Positions 56,731 through 64,000 of a DNA stretch of 64,000 bases are shown here, in pieces. Under the pieces are notes generated by a model that was not told the origin of the DNA, did not search any database, and worked only from the letters and a program-made list of their open reading frames with translations. Within the stretch, counting starts at the first letter, position 1. Each line of letters begins with the position of its first letter. The stretch spans positions 3,720,001 through 3,784,000 of the forward strand of contig NC_021172.1 in assembly GCF_000230975.2 (NCBI RefSeq). Reading direction: 5' to 3'. Made by a program: the position numbers and the translations under genes. The DNA comes from Hyphomicrobium denitrificans 1NES1 (GTDB lineage: Bacteria > Pseudomonadota > Alphaproteobacteria > Rhizobiales > Hyphomicrobiaceae).

Positions 56731-59022
56731 ATGATCGTGCGGCCCAACGACCCCAGACCCCTACCGAGCGAAACCTCGCTCCGCGTCATCATGCGCGGAT
56801 TGCGCGAGATCATGTCGGAAGGGGGCGAGGGCCAGGACAAGCTCGATCGCATCGTTCGCCAGATCGCCGGCGTCATGATCGCCGATGTGTGCTCAATCTA
56901 TCTCAAGCGCCAGGACGGTTCGCTGGAACTGTTTGCGACCGAGGGCCTCAACCCATCAGCCGTCCATAAAACGCGGATGAAGCGCGGGGAAGGCCTGGTC
57001 GGGCGATGCTCGGAGCTGGGCGTGACGGTCAACGAGCCGGAGGCTTCGAGCCATCCGGCGTTCTCCTACCGTCCGGAGACAAGCGAAGAAATCTATCATT
57101 CTTTGCTGGCTGTGCCGATCTCGCGCTCGGGTCAGGTGCTCGGCGTGCTCGTCATCCAAAACCGGACGCCAAAAGAATATTCGGACGAAGACGTCGAGGT
57201 TCTGCAGGCGACCGCGATGGTGGTCGCCGAGAATCTCGTTTCGGGCGCCGTGGCGGGAACGGGTGCCGCGCTCGAAGGCTCGCTATCGCAGCCGATGGTG
57301 ATCGAGGGCGAGCCGCTCTCGGAAGGCATCGCGCTCGGGCATGTGGTGCTGCACGAGCCGCGCATCGTCGTTACCCACCTTTTGTCCGACAATCCGGTCG
57401 CGGAAATCGAACGGCTCGAGCTGGCGCTTGCGAAGCTCCAGGCGAACATCGACGAAATGTTCGAGCACGAGCATCTATCCGCGATTGGAGAGCACCGCGA
57501 CGTGCTCGAAGCCTATCGCATGTTCGCGCACGACAAGGGCTGGCATCGGCGCCTGCGGGAAGCGGTCGAGGGTGGATTGACAGCGGAAGCCGCAGTCGAG
57601 CGCGTGCAAAATGCCATGCGTACCCGCATGCTGAAGCAGCACGACACTTATTGGCGCGAGCGCCAGCGCGATCTCGATGATCTTTCCGACCGGCTACTCA
57701 GGGTGCTTGCCGGCCGGCTCAAAAGCTCGGAAGACGGCAGCTTGCCGCCGGAAGTAATCCTCATTGCACGCACGATGGGGCCGGCGGAGCTTCTCGATTA
57801 CGATCGCAGCCGGCTTCGAGGGCTAGTTGTCGAGGATGGTTCGAGCCAGAGTCACGTCGCGGTCGTGGCGAAGGCGCTGGGGATCGCGGCGGTCGGTCAG
57901 GCGGCTGGAATCGTCGACCGCGTCGCGGCTGGCGACGCAGCGATCATCGATGCGGTGACAGGCGAAGTTCATCTTCGCCCGACGAACGAGGTGATCGCTG
58001 CCTATTCCGATAAAGTGCGCTTCCGGGCGCGCAAGCAGAAGCGCTATCAGTCGCTGCGCGGCCGTCCGGCTGTCACCAAAGACGGAATTCGCATCGCCCT
58101 GCTAATGAATGCCGGGCTTCTCGTAGACATGTCACATCTGATCGAATCTGGCGCCGATGGGGTCGGGCTCTACCGTACCGAATTGCAATTCATGCTGTCG
58201 GACGCCTTTCCGAGGCTCGATCGCCAGACGCAGCTCTACCGATCGGTGATCGAGGAAGCGGAAGGCAAGCCGGTCGTTTTCCGGTCGCTCGATATCGGCG
58301 GCGATAAGGTGCTTCCCTATCTCCGGCAGCCGAAAGAAGAAAACCCGGCCATGGGCTGGCGCGCCATTCGCATGGCGCTCGACAGGCCGGAGCTTTTCCG
58401 CCTGCAAATCCGCGCTCTTCTGAAGGCTGCGGCCGGCCGCGAGCTTCGGGTGATGATCCCGATGGTTTCCGCACCCTATGAGCTCGGCGCCATCCGGGCA
58501 TTGATCGAACGCGAAAAGGCGTTCCTGACGAAGCACGGCCATCAGCTGCCGAGCAGCATGCTGGTCGGGGCGATGTTCGAAGTTCCGGCACTGCTGTTCG
58601 ATCTCGACGCGTTCCTGACGCGTGTCGATTTTGTCTCGATCGGCTCGAATGATCTGATGCAATTCATGTTTGCAGCGGATCGCACCAACGCACGCGTTGC
58701 AAGCCGCTTCGATGTCCTGACCGCAGCGCCTCTCAGAGCGCTCCGCATGCTGATCAAGGCAGCCAAGAAGCATAAGGTGCCGCTGACGCTCTGCGGTGAA
58801 ATGGCAGGCAGTCCGCTCGAAGCCATGACTCTTATCGCGCTCGGACTCAGGTCGTTGTCGATGGCGCCCGCTTCGATTGGCCCAATCAAGACGATGATCC
58901 TTTCGCTCGATGCGGAAAAAGCGACGACTTACGTCGAAGAACTTCTCAAAGAAGATGCCAAAGACCTGCGCATGTCCTTGCAGCAGTTTGCCGAAAAGGA
59001 GGGCGTCGCGATCGACGGCTGA
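56731..59022 (+). CDS. ptsP: PTS-Ntr enzyme I (phosphoenolpyruvate-protein phosphotransferase PtsP)
   Basis: First enzyme of the nitrogen-related phosphotransferase chain, passing phosphate from PEP to NPr. The 763 residues have an N-terminal GAF domain (about 30-170, often glutamine-sensing), a swivelling domain with the active His375 in SSQSHVAVVAKALG, and a C-terminal PEP-binding barrel (GADGVGLYRTELQFML, FVSIGSNDLMQFMFAADR, LTLCGEMAG). It follows lysC by 69 bases, a conserved pair in the order. Confidence 0.95.
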   Translation: MIVRPNDPRPLPSETSLRVIMRGLREIMSEGGEGQDKLDRIVRQIAGVMIADVCSIYLKRQDGSLELFATEGLNPSAVHKTRMKRGEGLVGRCSELGVTVNEPEASSHPAFSYRPETSEEIYHSLLAVPISRSGQVLGVLVIQNRTPKEYSDEDVEVLQATAMVVAENLVSGAVAGTGAALEGSLSQPMVIEGEPLSEGIALGHVVLHEPRIVVTHLLSDNPVAEIERLELALAKLQANIDEMFEHEHLSAIGEHRDVLEAYRMFAHDKGWHRRLREAVEGGLTAEAAVERVQNAMRTRMLKQHDTYWRERQRDLDDLSDRLLRVLAGRLKSSEDGSLPPEVILIARTMGPAELLDYDRSRLRGLVVEDGSSQSHVAVVAKALGIAAVGQAAGIVDRVAAGDAAIIDAVTGEVHLRPTNEVIAAYSDKVRFRARKQKRYQSLRGRPAVTKDGIRIALLMNAGLLVDMSHLIESGADGVGLYRTELQFMLSDAFPRLDRQTQLYRSVIEEAEGKPVVFRSLDIGGDKVLPYLRQPKEENPAMGWRAIRMALDRPELFRLQIRALLKAAAGRELRVMIPMVSAPYELGAIRALIEREKAFLTKHGHQLPSSMLVGAMFEVPALLFDLDAFLTRVDFVSIGSNDLMQFMFAADRTNARVASRFDVLTAAPLRALRMLIKAAKKHKVPLTLCGEMAGSPLEAMTLIALGLRSLSMAPASIGPIKTMILSLDAEKATTYVEELLKEDAKDLRMSLQQFAEKEGVAIDG

Positions 59023-59038
59023 CGCGCACTAAAAGCCT

Positions 59039-59067
59039 TTGACAAAAAGACTTTTTTAACCAAGATA
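59039..59067 (+). promoter_or_regulatory. possible promoter for the HTH membrane gene
   Basis: A perfect -35 TTGACA (59039-59044), 17-base spacer and weak -10 AAGATA (59062-59067). A start near 59075 would fall inside the annotated 5' end and favour translation from ATG 59110 instead of 59071. Confidence 0.35.
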
Positions 59068-59070
59068 CGG

Positions 59071-59823
59071 ATGAGGGTTGAGGGACCGGTGCGTAGTACC
59101 GGATTGTGTATGCGTCGAGGCGTTGGGCGGAACGTTTCGGTCGGCGGCCGTGTGCGGGTGGAGCGCACGGCGCGCGATCGCAGTGAGTTCTCAAATCAAG
59201 TACAAGTCTCGCATGACCGGGAGCTGATTGCCCGGTTCTTCATGGATTTGCGTCGCGCGTTGCGGTTGACGCTTCCGCAGGCCGCGTATTATCTGCAGGT
59301 CCACACAAGCGTCATCGAAGCGCTCGAGACCGGGCAAGTCGAATACCTGCCGCCGTGGCCGCAGACGACCCAAATCGTCATGGGCTATGCGTCGATGGCC
59401 GGAGTTGACGGCCGGCCGGTTCTGAATGCCATCGGCAATCTCATCATTATGCTTCAGCCTGCGCCGGACGAGCCGAAGGAGAAGTCCGCGGGCTATACAT
59501 CGCAGGCGGGGGGCCATTTTCTCCGCGCTGGATCGGCCATTGCAAGCGGCGCCCGGCGGTTGCCGAAGGACGCCATACACCAGATCCGGCAAAGGCCGCA
59601 GCGCGCGCTTTATGCCCTGTCGCTGCCGCTGTTCATCCTGTTGTTCTTCCACGTATCGGTTTTTGAGGCCGTCGCGCAGCCTTTCAGCACGGCCGTCAAT
59701 CGCGTGAGTGTGTATTTTCAAGAGCATTTTGCGCCGGTCCAGGACGGTTTGCGCTGGATCGACGTGCGCGATCCCCGGTCGCGCCGGACCGACAAATTGC
59801 AGATTGCAGGCGGTTCGTATTAG
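59071..59823 (+). CDS. membrane-anchored helix-turn-helix protein (RodZ-like N-terminal domain)
   Basis: A 250-residue protein. A helix-turn-helix of the RodZ/HTH_25 kind spans about residues 50-115 (LIARFFMDLRRALRLTLPQA, AYYLQVHTSVIEALETGQVE), followed by a linker and one membrane segment near 190-205 (RALYALSLPLFILLFFHVSV), with about 45 residues outside. The first ~40 residues are Arg/Val-rich and may not be translated (see the ATG at 59110). Location between ptsP and prfA is, as I recall, conserved in Hyphomicrobiales. A role in cell shape or membrane regulation is speculation. Confidence 0.75.
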   Translation: MRVEGPVRSTGLCMRRGVGRNVSVGGRVRVERTARDRSEFSNQVQVSHDRELIARFFMDLRRALRLTLPQAAYYLQVHTSVIEALETGQVEYLPPWPQTTQIVMGYASMAGVDGRPVLNAIGNLIIMLQPAPDEPKEKSAGYTSQAGGHFLRAGSAIASGARRLPKDAIHQIRQRPQRALYALSLPLFILLFFHVSVFEAVAQPFSTAVNRVSVYFQEHFAPVQDGLRWIDVRDPRSRRTDKLQIAGGSY

Positions 59824-59886
59824 ATGCGCGCCTGAGCGCCGCGGTCGTATGGCTGCGGCCCAATCGGACCGTATCCATCGGACATC

Positions 59887-60966
59887 ATGACTTCATTGCC
59901 GCGCGATAAACTCGACCGTCTTTTCGAGCGCTGGATGGCTATCCAGGATGAGCTCAATCATGGCGTGTCACAGGCCCAGTACGTCAAGCTGACGAAGGAG
60001 TTCGCGGAGCTGTCCCCGGCCGCTGCGCAAATCGAAGCGCTGCGCAAAGCCGAAGCCGAAAGCGCAGACCTGGAGCAATTGATCCGAGATCCCTCGGCCG
60101 ACAAGGACATGGTCGATCTCGCTTATGCCGAGCGGGCGACACTTGCCTCGCGCATCGGCGAACTGGAGCAGCAACTACGGATCGCGCTTCTGCCCAAAGA
60201 TGCGGCGGATGAGAAAAGCGCGATCCTTGAAGTGCGGGCGGGTACGGGCGGCGACGAAGCGGCGCTGTTCGCGGCCGATCTCTTCCGCATGTATTCGCGC
60301 TACGCCGATCTCAAAGGCTGGAAGGTCGAAGTTATCTCGGCGTCTGAAAACGATCTCGGGGGCTACAAGGAGATCATCGCGTCGATTACGGGCGAGGGCG
60401 TGTTCGCGCGATTGAAATTTGAGTCGGGCGTGCATCGCGTGCAGCGGGTTCCCGCGACGGAAGCCAGCGGGCGCATTCACACGTCCGCCGCGACGGTGGC
60501 GGTGCTACCCGAGGCAGAGGACGTCGAGATCGACATCAAGCCCGAGGATATTCGCATCGATACGATGCGCGCAGGCGGCGCAGGCGGCCAGCACGTCAAC
60601 AAGACGGAAAGCGCGGTGCGTATCACGCACCTGCCGACGGGGATCGTCGTCGTTTCCGCGGAAAAATCGCAACATCAGAACCGCCGTTTGGCAATGAACG
60701 TCCTGAAAGCCCGCGTCTACGAGCTTGAGCGCGAAAAGGCCGCAAGCGAGCGCTCGGATGCCCGCAAATCTCAGGTCGGCTCGGGTGATCGCTCGCAGCG
60801 GATTAGGACGTACAACTTCCCGCAGGGGCGGGTGACCGATCATCGGATCAATCTGACGCTCTACAATCTCGATGAGGTCATGGCCGGAAACGGGCTCGAC
60901 ACGCTGGTTGACGCGCTCATCACCGATCATCAGGCGACGATGCTGGCCGAACTCAACGCCGCGTAA
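59887..60966 (+). CDS. prfA: peptide chain release factor 1
   Basis: Recognises UAA and UAG stop codons and triggers peptide release. The 359 residues contain the GGQ motif (Gly233-Gly234-Gln235 in [14 protein letters not shown]) and the codon-recognition region ahead of it ([20 protein letters not shown]), which carries the PxT motif as PAT. It precedes prmC, whose product methylates that glutamine. Confidence 0.96.
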   Translation: MTSLPRDKLDRLFERWMAIQDELNHGVSQAQYVKLTKEFAELSPAAAQIEALRKAEAESADLEQLIRDPSADKDMVDLAYAERATLASRIGELEQQLRIALLPKDAADEKSAILEVRAGTGGDEAALFAADLFRMYSRYADLKGWKVEVISASENDLGGYKEIIASITGEGVFARLKFESGVHRVQRVPATEASGRIHTSAATVAVLPEAEDVEIDIKPEDIRIDTMRAGGAGGQHVNKTESAVRITHLPTGIVVVSAEKSQHQNRRLAMNVLKARVYELEREKAASERSDARKSQVGSGDRSQRIRTYNFPQGRVTDHRINLTLYNLDEVMAGNGLDTLVDALITDHQATMLAELNAA

Positions 60967-60979
60967 AGGGTCGACCATC

Positions 60980-61864
60980 GTGGCGGCACAACAGCAAGGT
61001 TTCGAACGCGATCAGACGGTCGGTGCGGCGTTGGCGGAGATGACGCGGGCATTCGCCGCTCAAGGGATTGAGTCGGCGCCGCGCGACGCGCGCATTTTAT
61101 TACAGGGCTTGCTCGGCGTCGACGGCACAGCGCTGCTGACCAGACCGGAACAGCGTCTTGGCGATGCGGCAGCGCGCATAGGCGATGCTGTGCGCCGGCG
61201 GCTGGCGCGCGAGCCCGTTTCCCGCATCCTTGGTGTTCGCGAATTCTACGGACGCGAATTCCTCGTCACACCCGATGTGCTCGATCCGCGGCCAGATACG
61301 GAAACCGTCGTCGACCTCGCGCTTGAGATCGTTCGCTCGAACGGGCTTCAATCTGAAACGATCCATATCGCGGACATCGGAACAGGCTCCGGCATCTTGA
61401 TCGCGACGTTGCTTGCGGAATTACCCAATGCACGTGGTGTTGCGACGGACATCAGCGCGGCGGCACTCGCTGTTGCGCAACGGAATGCAGACCGGCTTGG
61501 CGTCGCGGGCCGTGCAAGCTTCGTTGCGACACACCGTCTCGATGGGTGCGCGGGGCCTTTTGATCTGGTCGTCTCCAATCCACCTTATATTGTGACGGGC
61601 GAGATTTCAGGATTGGAACCGGAGGTTCGCGATTACGATCCACAACTTGCGCTTGACGGCGGTGTGGACGGCTTGGGCGTGTACCGCGAGATCGCCGGAA
61701 TTGCGCGAAATCCGTTGCGGCCAATGCGCCTCGTAATGGAGGTTGGCGCAACGCAAGCCTCTGATGTAACAGATATTTTCAGCGCTTACGGATGGCAGCC
61801 GCTGGATCAGAAAAAAGACCTCGGAGGCCACGTGCGCGCTGTGGCTGTGGAGATACATCCTTAA
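60980..61864 (+). CDS. prmC: release factor glutamine methyltransferase PrmC
   Basis: Methylates the GGQ glutamine of release factors. The 294 residues show an N-terminal helical domain, the conserved REFYGREFLVTPDVLDPRPD, SAM motif IADIGTGSGILIATLL and the catalytic NPPY (VVSNPPYIVTGEI). The start is GTG at 60980, 14 bases after prfA; the frame is open further upstream inside prfA but without similarity. Confidence 0.94.
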   Translation: MAAQQQGFERDQTVGAALAEMTRAFAAQGIESAPRDARILLQGLLGVDGTALLTRPEQRLGDAAARIGDAVRRRLAREPVSRILGVREFYGREFLVTPDVLDPRPDTETVVDLALEIVRSNGLQSETIHIADIGTGSGILIATLLAELPNARGVATDISAAALAVAQRNADRLGVAGRASFVATHRLDGCAGPFDLVVSNPPYIVTGEISGLEPEVRDYDPQLALDGGVDGLGVYREIAGIARNPLRPMRLVMEVGATQASDVTDIFSAYGWQPLDQKKDLGGHVRAVAVEIHP

Positions 61865-62303
61865 CGCCATCAATCATTTCTATTTGCGGAATTACGTTTC
61901 CGGAGTAAGATCGCAGCTGACGAGTTTGATCGGATGTGCCTGGAACAGGCGACCCCGCGATGCGGTGCAAGAAGCCGGCCGTCCCATCTCAGATCATCAG
62001 CGCAAATTTCGCGGATGTTTCCGTCCGCTGAATGGCGAGTGTCGAGTTGCTTTTTCTCGATACCGCGAGTGCTGCAGAAACGCTCCTTGCAGATGCTTTG
62101 GACGTGAGTTGCAGTCCGTCGTGGCGAGGACATCGTAATTTGCCCGGTCGCGGGCGTGAGAGCCAAGGGGCTACAGCCTGTGTGGGGCACAGGCGACTTT
62201 AGGACCGTCTTTTGAACTGGAATTGGATCGAAGGATCCATGACGCGGCCCATCGTCGATGGCACGCGTGGATGTTAAATATCAACAATTGTGAACGGGAG
62301 CCC
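61865..62303. other. 439-base intergenic region between prmC and the DUF4167 gene
   Basis: No gene recognised; short frames on both strands lack motifs. A perfect 7-bp hairpin GCCTGTG (62176-62182) / CACAGGC (62188-62194) with a TGGGG loop lies in the second half. TTGAAC near 62212 could be a -35 but no good -10 follows. The end carries the ribosome site GGGAG before ATG 62304. Confidence 0.5.
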
Positions 62304-63239
62304 ATGAGGCAAGGACAACAGAACCGCCGCGGCCGCGGTCGAAACAATAACAATAACCGCAAATCACAAAATCCCTTGATGCGTAGCTTCGAGAGCTCGG
62401 GTCCGGATGTGAAAATCCGCGGCACTCCTTCTCACATCGCGGAGAAGTACGTCTCCCTGGCTCGCGATGCGCTTTCGTCCGGCGACCCGGTCCTCGCTGA
62501 AAACTATCTTCAGCACGCCGAGCACTATAACCGCATCATCCTGAGCTACCGCGAGCAGATGGCGCAGCAGGGCGGCATGGACCCGCTCGGCAACGGCGCC
62601 GCCCGCACGCATACGCTTGCCGGTTCCGAGGGAAGCGACGGCGACGAGTTCGGTGAGGATGAGGGCGACGAGTTCGGCGTCCAGGCGCAGCAGCAACAGC
62701 CGACGGGAGAATCGTCGCAGCCGCCGCCTTATGCCCAGCAACCGCGCAATTTCGATCATCAGAACCGCTACGATAACCGCCAGCCGCGAAACGACCGCGA
62801 TCAGCGCTACAACAATAATCGGCATGATCGAGGCGATCGCCAGGATTTCCGAGGCGACCGAAACGATCGGCATGACCGTAACGGATCAGGCGGCGAGAAC
62901 CGCTATCGCGACGATCGCCGGCAGTTCGGCAATGGTGGCGATAACCGTTCCGAAGGTGGTTTCCGCCGCCGGGACCGCTACCAGGACTCCAGCGGTGCGG
63001 ACCGGGAATTCAACAACGGCGGTTTCCGTCAGGATGCCGGTCAGACACCGCAGCCTCAGTCGCAGCCGGCACCAGCGGCGCCGGAGCGTGCAGCGCCCCC
63101 GCCTCCGCCACAGGCCGTGGCGCCTGAGCAGGAGCAGCCAGCCTTCCTGAGACGCCCGGTTCGTCGCCCGCGTCGCGAGGAACCGACTGAGGCAGTGGCA
63201 GCACCACCGGCCGCGAACCCGAGCGAAGACCAGGAATAA
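62304..63239 (+). CDS. DUF4167 domain protein with long disordered Arg/Asn/Gln-rich tail
   Basis: A 311-residue protein. The N-terminal DUF4167 domain (MRQGQQNRRGRGRNN, then GPDVKIRGTPSHIAEKYVSL and DPVLAENYLQHAEHYNRIIL) is widespread in alphaproteobacteria with unknown function. From about residue 90 the sequence is low complexity: an acidic patch, then Arg/Asp/Asn/Tyr repeats (DRGDRQDFRGDRNDRHDR), then Pro/Ala/Gln, ending in basic RRPVRRPRREE. The composition suggests RNA binding or condensate formation, which is inference. ATG 62304 matches family N-termini. Confidence 0.9.
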   Translation: MRQGQQNRRGRGRNNNNNRKSQNPLMRSFESSGPDVKIRGTPSHIAEKYVSLARDALSSGDPVLAENYLQHAEHYNRIILSYREQMAQQGGMDPLGNGAARTHTLAGSEGSDGDEFGEDEGDEFGVQAQQQQPTGESSQPPPYAQQPRNFDHQNRYDNRQPRNDRDQRYNNNRHDRGDRQDFRGDRNDRHDRNGSGGENRYRDDRRQFGNGGDNRSEGGFRRRDRYQDSSGADREFNNGGFRQDAGQTPQPQSQPAPAAPERAAPPPPPQAVAPEQEQPAFLRRPVRRPRREEPTEAVAAPPAANPSEDQE

Positions 63240-63723
63240 GCAGAGAGCTTCGGCAGGCGCGTGCGACTTCGTTTCGCGGCCTATCGCAGCGGTCACGCAT
63301 GACGATGTATCTCGGCACAGACGTTCTGGCGCGCTCCGCGGCAGGCATTGCTTTGAAACGAGTCGCGGACCCTGGCGTTCGCCGGGACGACTAGCTTCCG
63401 GCTTTTCGCATTTATGTTCGGTAGCGCCGGCCAACGGGGTTAACGTCGCGCTTTCTATTTGTTCTGGCGCCGAACCTTTAACGAGGTTTGGCTAGAGGGT
63501 CTTGGCGGCCGCCCCGTGCGGCGTCCGACATGCCGCGGATAATCTTCGGCTTTTGCCGCCTTAGCCTCTTTTTCGCACAGTGCCCGATTCCTATATCGCT
63601 AACGTACAAGTTCGGAGGGGGATGCCTGCATTTGGGGTCTTTGGCCGCGCTTGAGGTCGGAATAAAACTCAATGGTATGTCTTTCGCGCCTGATGGGCGG
63701 AGGGCGTGCGCTGGAGGTCAGTC
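63240..63723. other. 484-base intergenic region before clpB
   Basis: I recognise no gene. A 64-residue minus-strand frame (63478-63672) and a 79-residue plus-strand frame (63488-63727) look spurious. A possible heat-shock-type promoter (63568-63596) lies within, and the clpB ribosome site GGAGG is near 63714. Confidence 0.5.
63568..63596 (+). promoter_or_regulatory. possible RpoH (heat-shock sigma) promoter for clpB
   Basis: CCTATAT (63590-63596) fits the alphaproteobacterial RpoH -10 type CYTATNT. CTTT (63568-63571), a 3-of-4 match to the -35 CTTG, lies 18 bases upstream. This would give a leader of about 120 bases. The -35 is weak, so the call is tentative. Confidence 0.3.
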
Positions 63724-64000
63724 ATGAATTTCGAACGCTACACGGATCGCGCGAAAGGCTTCATCCAATCGGCCCAGGCCCTGGCGCTGCGTGAAAATCA
63801 CCAACAGGTTACCCCAGATCATCTTCTGAAAGTTTTGCTCGACGATCCGGAAGGGCTCGCAAGCGGCCTTATCCAGCGCGCCGGCGGCGACTCGCGGGCT
63901 GCGCTTCGGAACGTCGAAGCTGCGCTCGCCAAGAAGCCCAAAGTCACGGGTGGTTCGGGAGGCGTTTACGTGTCGCCCGAGTCGGCGCGCCTTTTCGATT
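63724..64000 (+). CDS. clpB: ATP-dependent chaperone ClpB (N-terminal part, truncated by the window edge)
   Basis: AAA+ disaggregase working with DnaK. Only about 92 residues are present: MNFERYTDRAKGFIQSAQAL, LALRENHQQVTPDHLLKVLL and the start of the second N-domain repeat. These match the Clp N-terminal domain of ClpB, whose typical start is MNFEKYT. The rest lies beyond 64000. GGAGG sits about 6 bases before the ATG. Confidence 0.93.
   Translation, partial: MNFERYTDRAKGFIQSAQALALRENHQQVTPDHLLKVLLDDPEGLASGLIQRAGGDSRAALRNVEAALAKKPKVTGGSGGVYVSPESARLFD

Noticed and set aside
59023..59070. AAAAAG/CTTTTT self-complementary run after ptsP considered as a terminator
   Set aside because: The arms are A/T only with almost no loop, so a stable hairpin is unlikely; the same bases form a better promoter spacer behind TTGACA.
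1..64000. Search for CRISPR arrays, insertion sequences, prophage or toxin-antitoxin modules
   Set aside because: No regularly spaced repeats, transposase, integrase or phage-like genes were seen; gene content is chromosomal core.

Overview
The window is about 64 kb of gene-dense, roughly 60% GC chromosome. It looks like the core genome of an alphaproteobacterium of the order Hyphomicrobiales (Rhizobiales), plausibly Hyphomicrobium or a close relative. Gene order supports this: mutS-glnD-murJ-trpS; tsaB-rimI-fur-plsC-miaB-phoH-ybeY-corC-lnt-xre-metK-trmB-rimP-nusA-ylxR-infB-rbfA-truB-rpsO-pnp; fabI-fabB-fabA next to irr; lysC-ptsP-HTH-prfA-prmC-DUF4167-clpB. The single tRNA gene (His) lacks an encoded G-1 and has G1.U72 and A73, as in most alphaproteobacteria. 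Species-level assignment is inference. I see no insertion sequence, prophage, integrase, CRISPR array or defence island.

Layout. 0.1-9.1 kb: DNA mismatch repair, PII uridylylation, lipid II flippase, TrpRS and a universal stress protein. 9.1-21.7 kb: Nfu iron-sulfur scaffold behind a promoter overlapped by an Irr-box-like repeat, a nitroreductase, then a long co-directional run for t6A/ms2i6A/m7G tRNA modification, Fur/Mur regulation, phospholipid acylation, PhoH/YbeY RNA metabolism, CorC, Lnt, an XRE regulator and SAM synthetase. 21.7-32 kb: the rimP-nusA-ylxR-infB-rbfA-truB-rpsO-pnp translation/transcription block, closed by a 12-bp-stem terminator. 32-43 kb: mostly minus-strand genes (a small secreted Cys/His-rich protein, murI, fabI, fabB, fabA, an SH3 protein, a MoeB-like enzyme, cysK, dut, coaBC) with plus-strand irr, a hydroxyacid dehydrogenase and a PCuAC copper chaperone. 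43-53.5 kb is the least ordinary part: a DUF4212-like/SSS fusion transporter, glpD, a Cys-rich unknown, a cytosolic histidine kinase divergent from an mprF-acvB pair for lysyl-phosphatidylglycerol synthesis and hydrolysis. 53.5-64 kb: tRNA-His, rhomboid protease, ubiG, aspartokinase, PtsP, a membrane-anchored HTH protein, prfA-prmC, a DUF4167 protein and the 5' end of clpB.

Two Fur-superfamily regulators (a Mur-like Fur and Irr) are encoded here, and the Nfu promoter carries a plausible Irr site, which suggests an iron-control link within the window. I found no clearly new multi-gene system. The best leads are the Irr-like box at 9161-9177, the small secreted Cys/His protein, the fused transporter, inverted repeats in divergent promoter regions (42540-42555, 49346-49364), and structured leaders before metK, phoH and rbfA. 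Start codons were chosen by family alignment from memory and visible Shine-Dalgarno sequences. All family calls are by recognition of motifs, without database searches.
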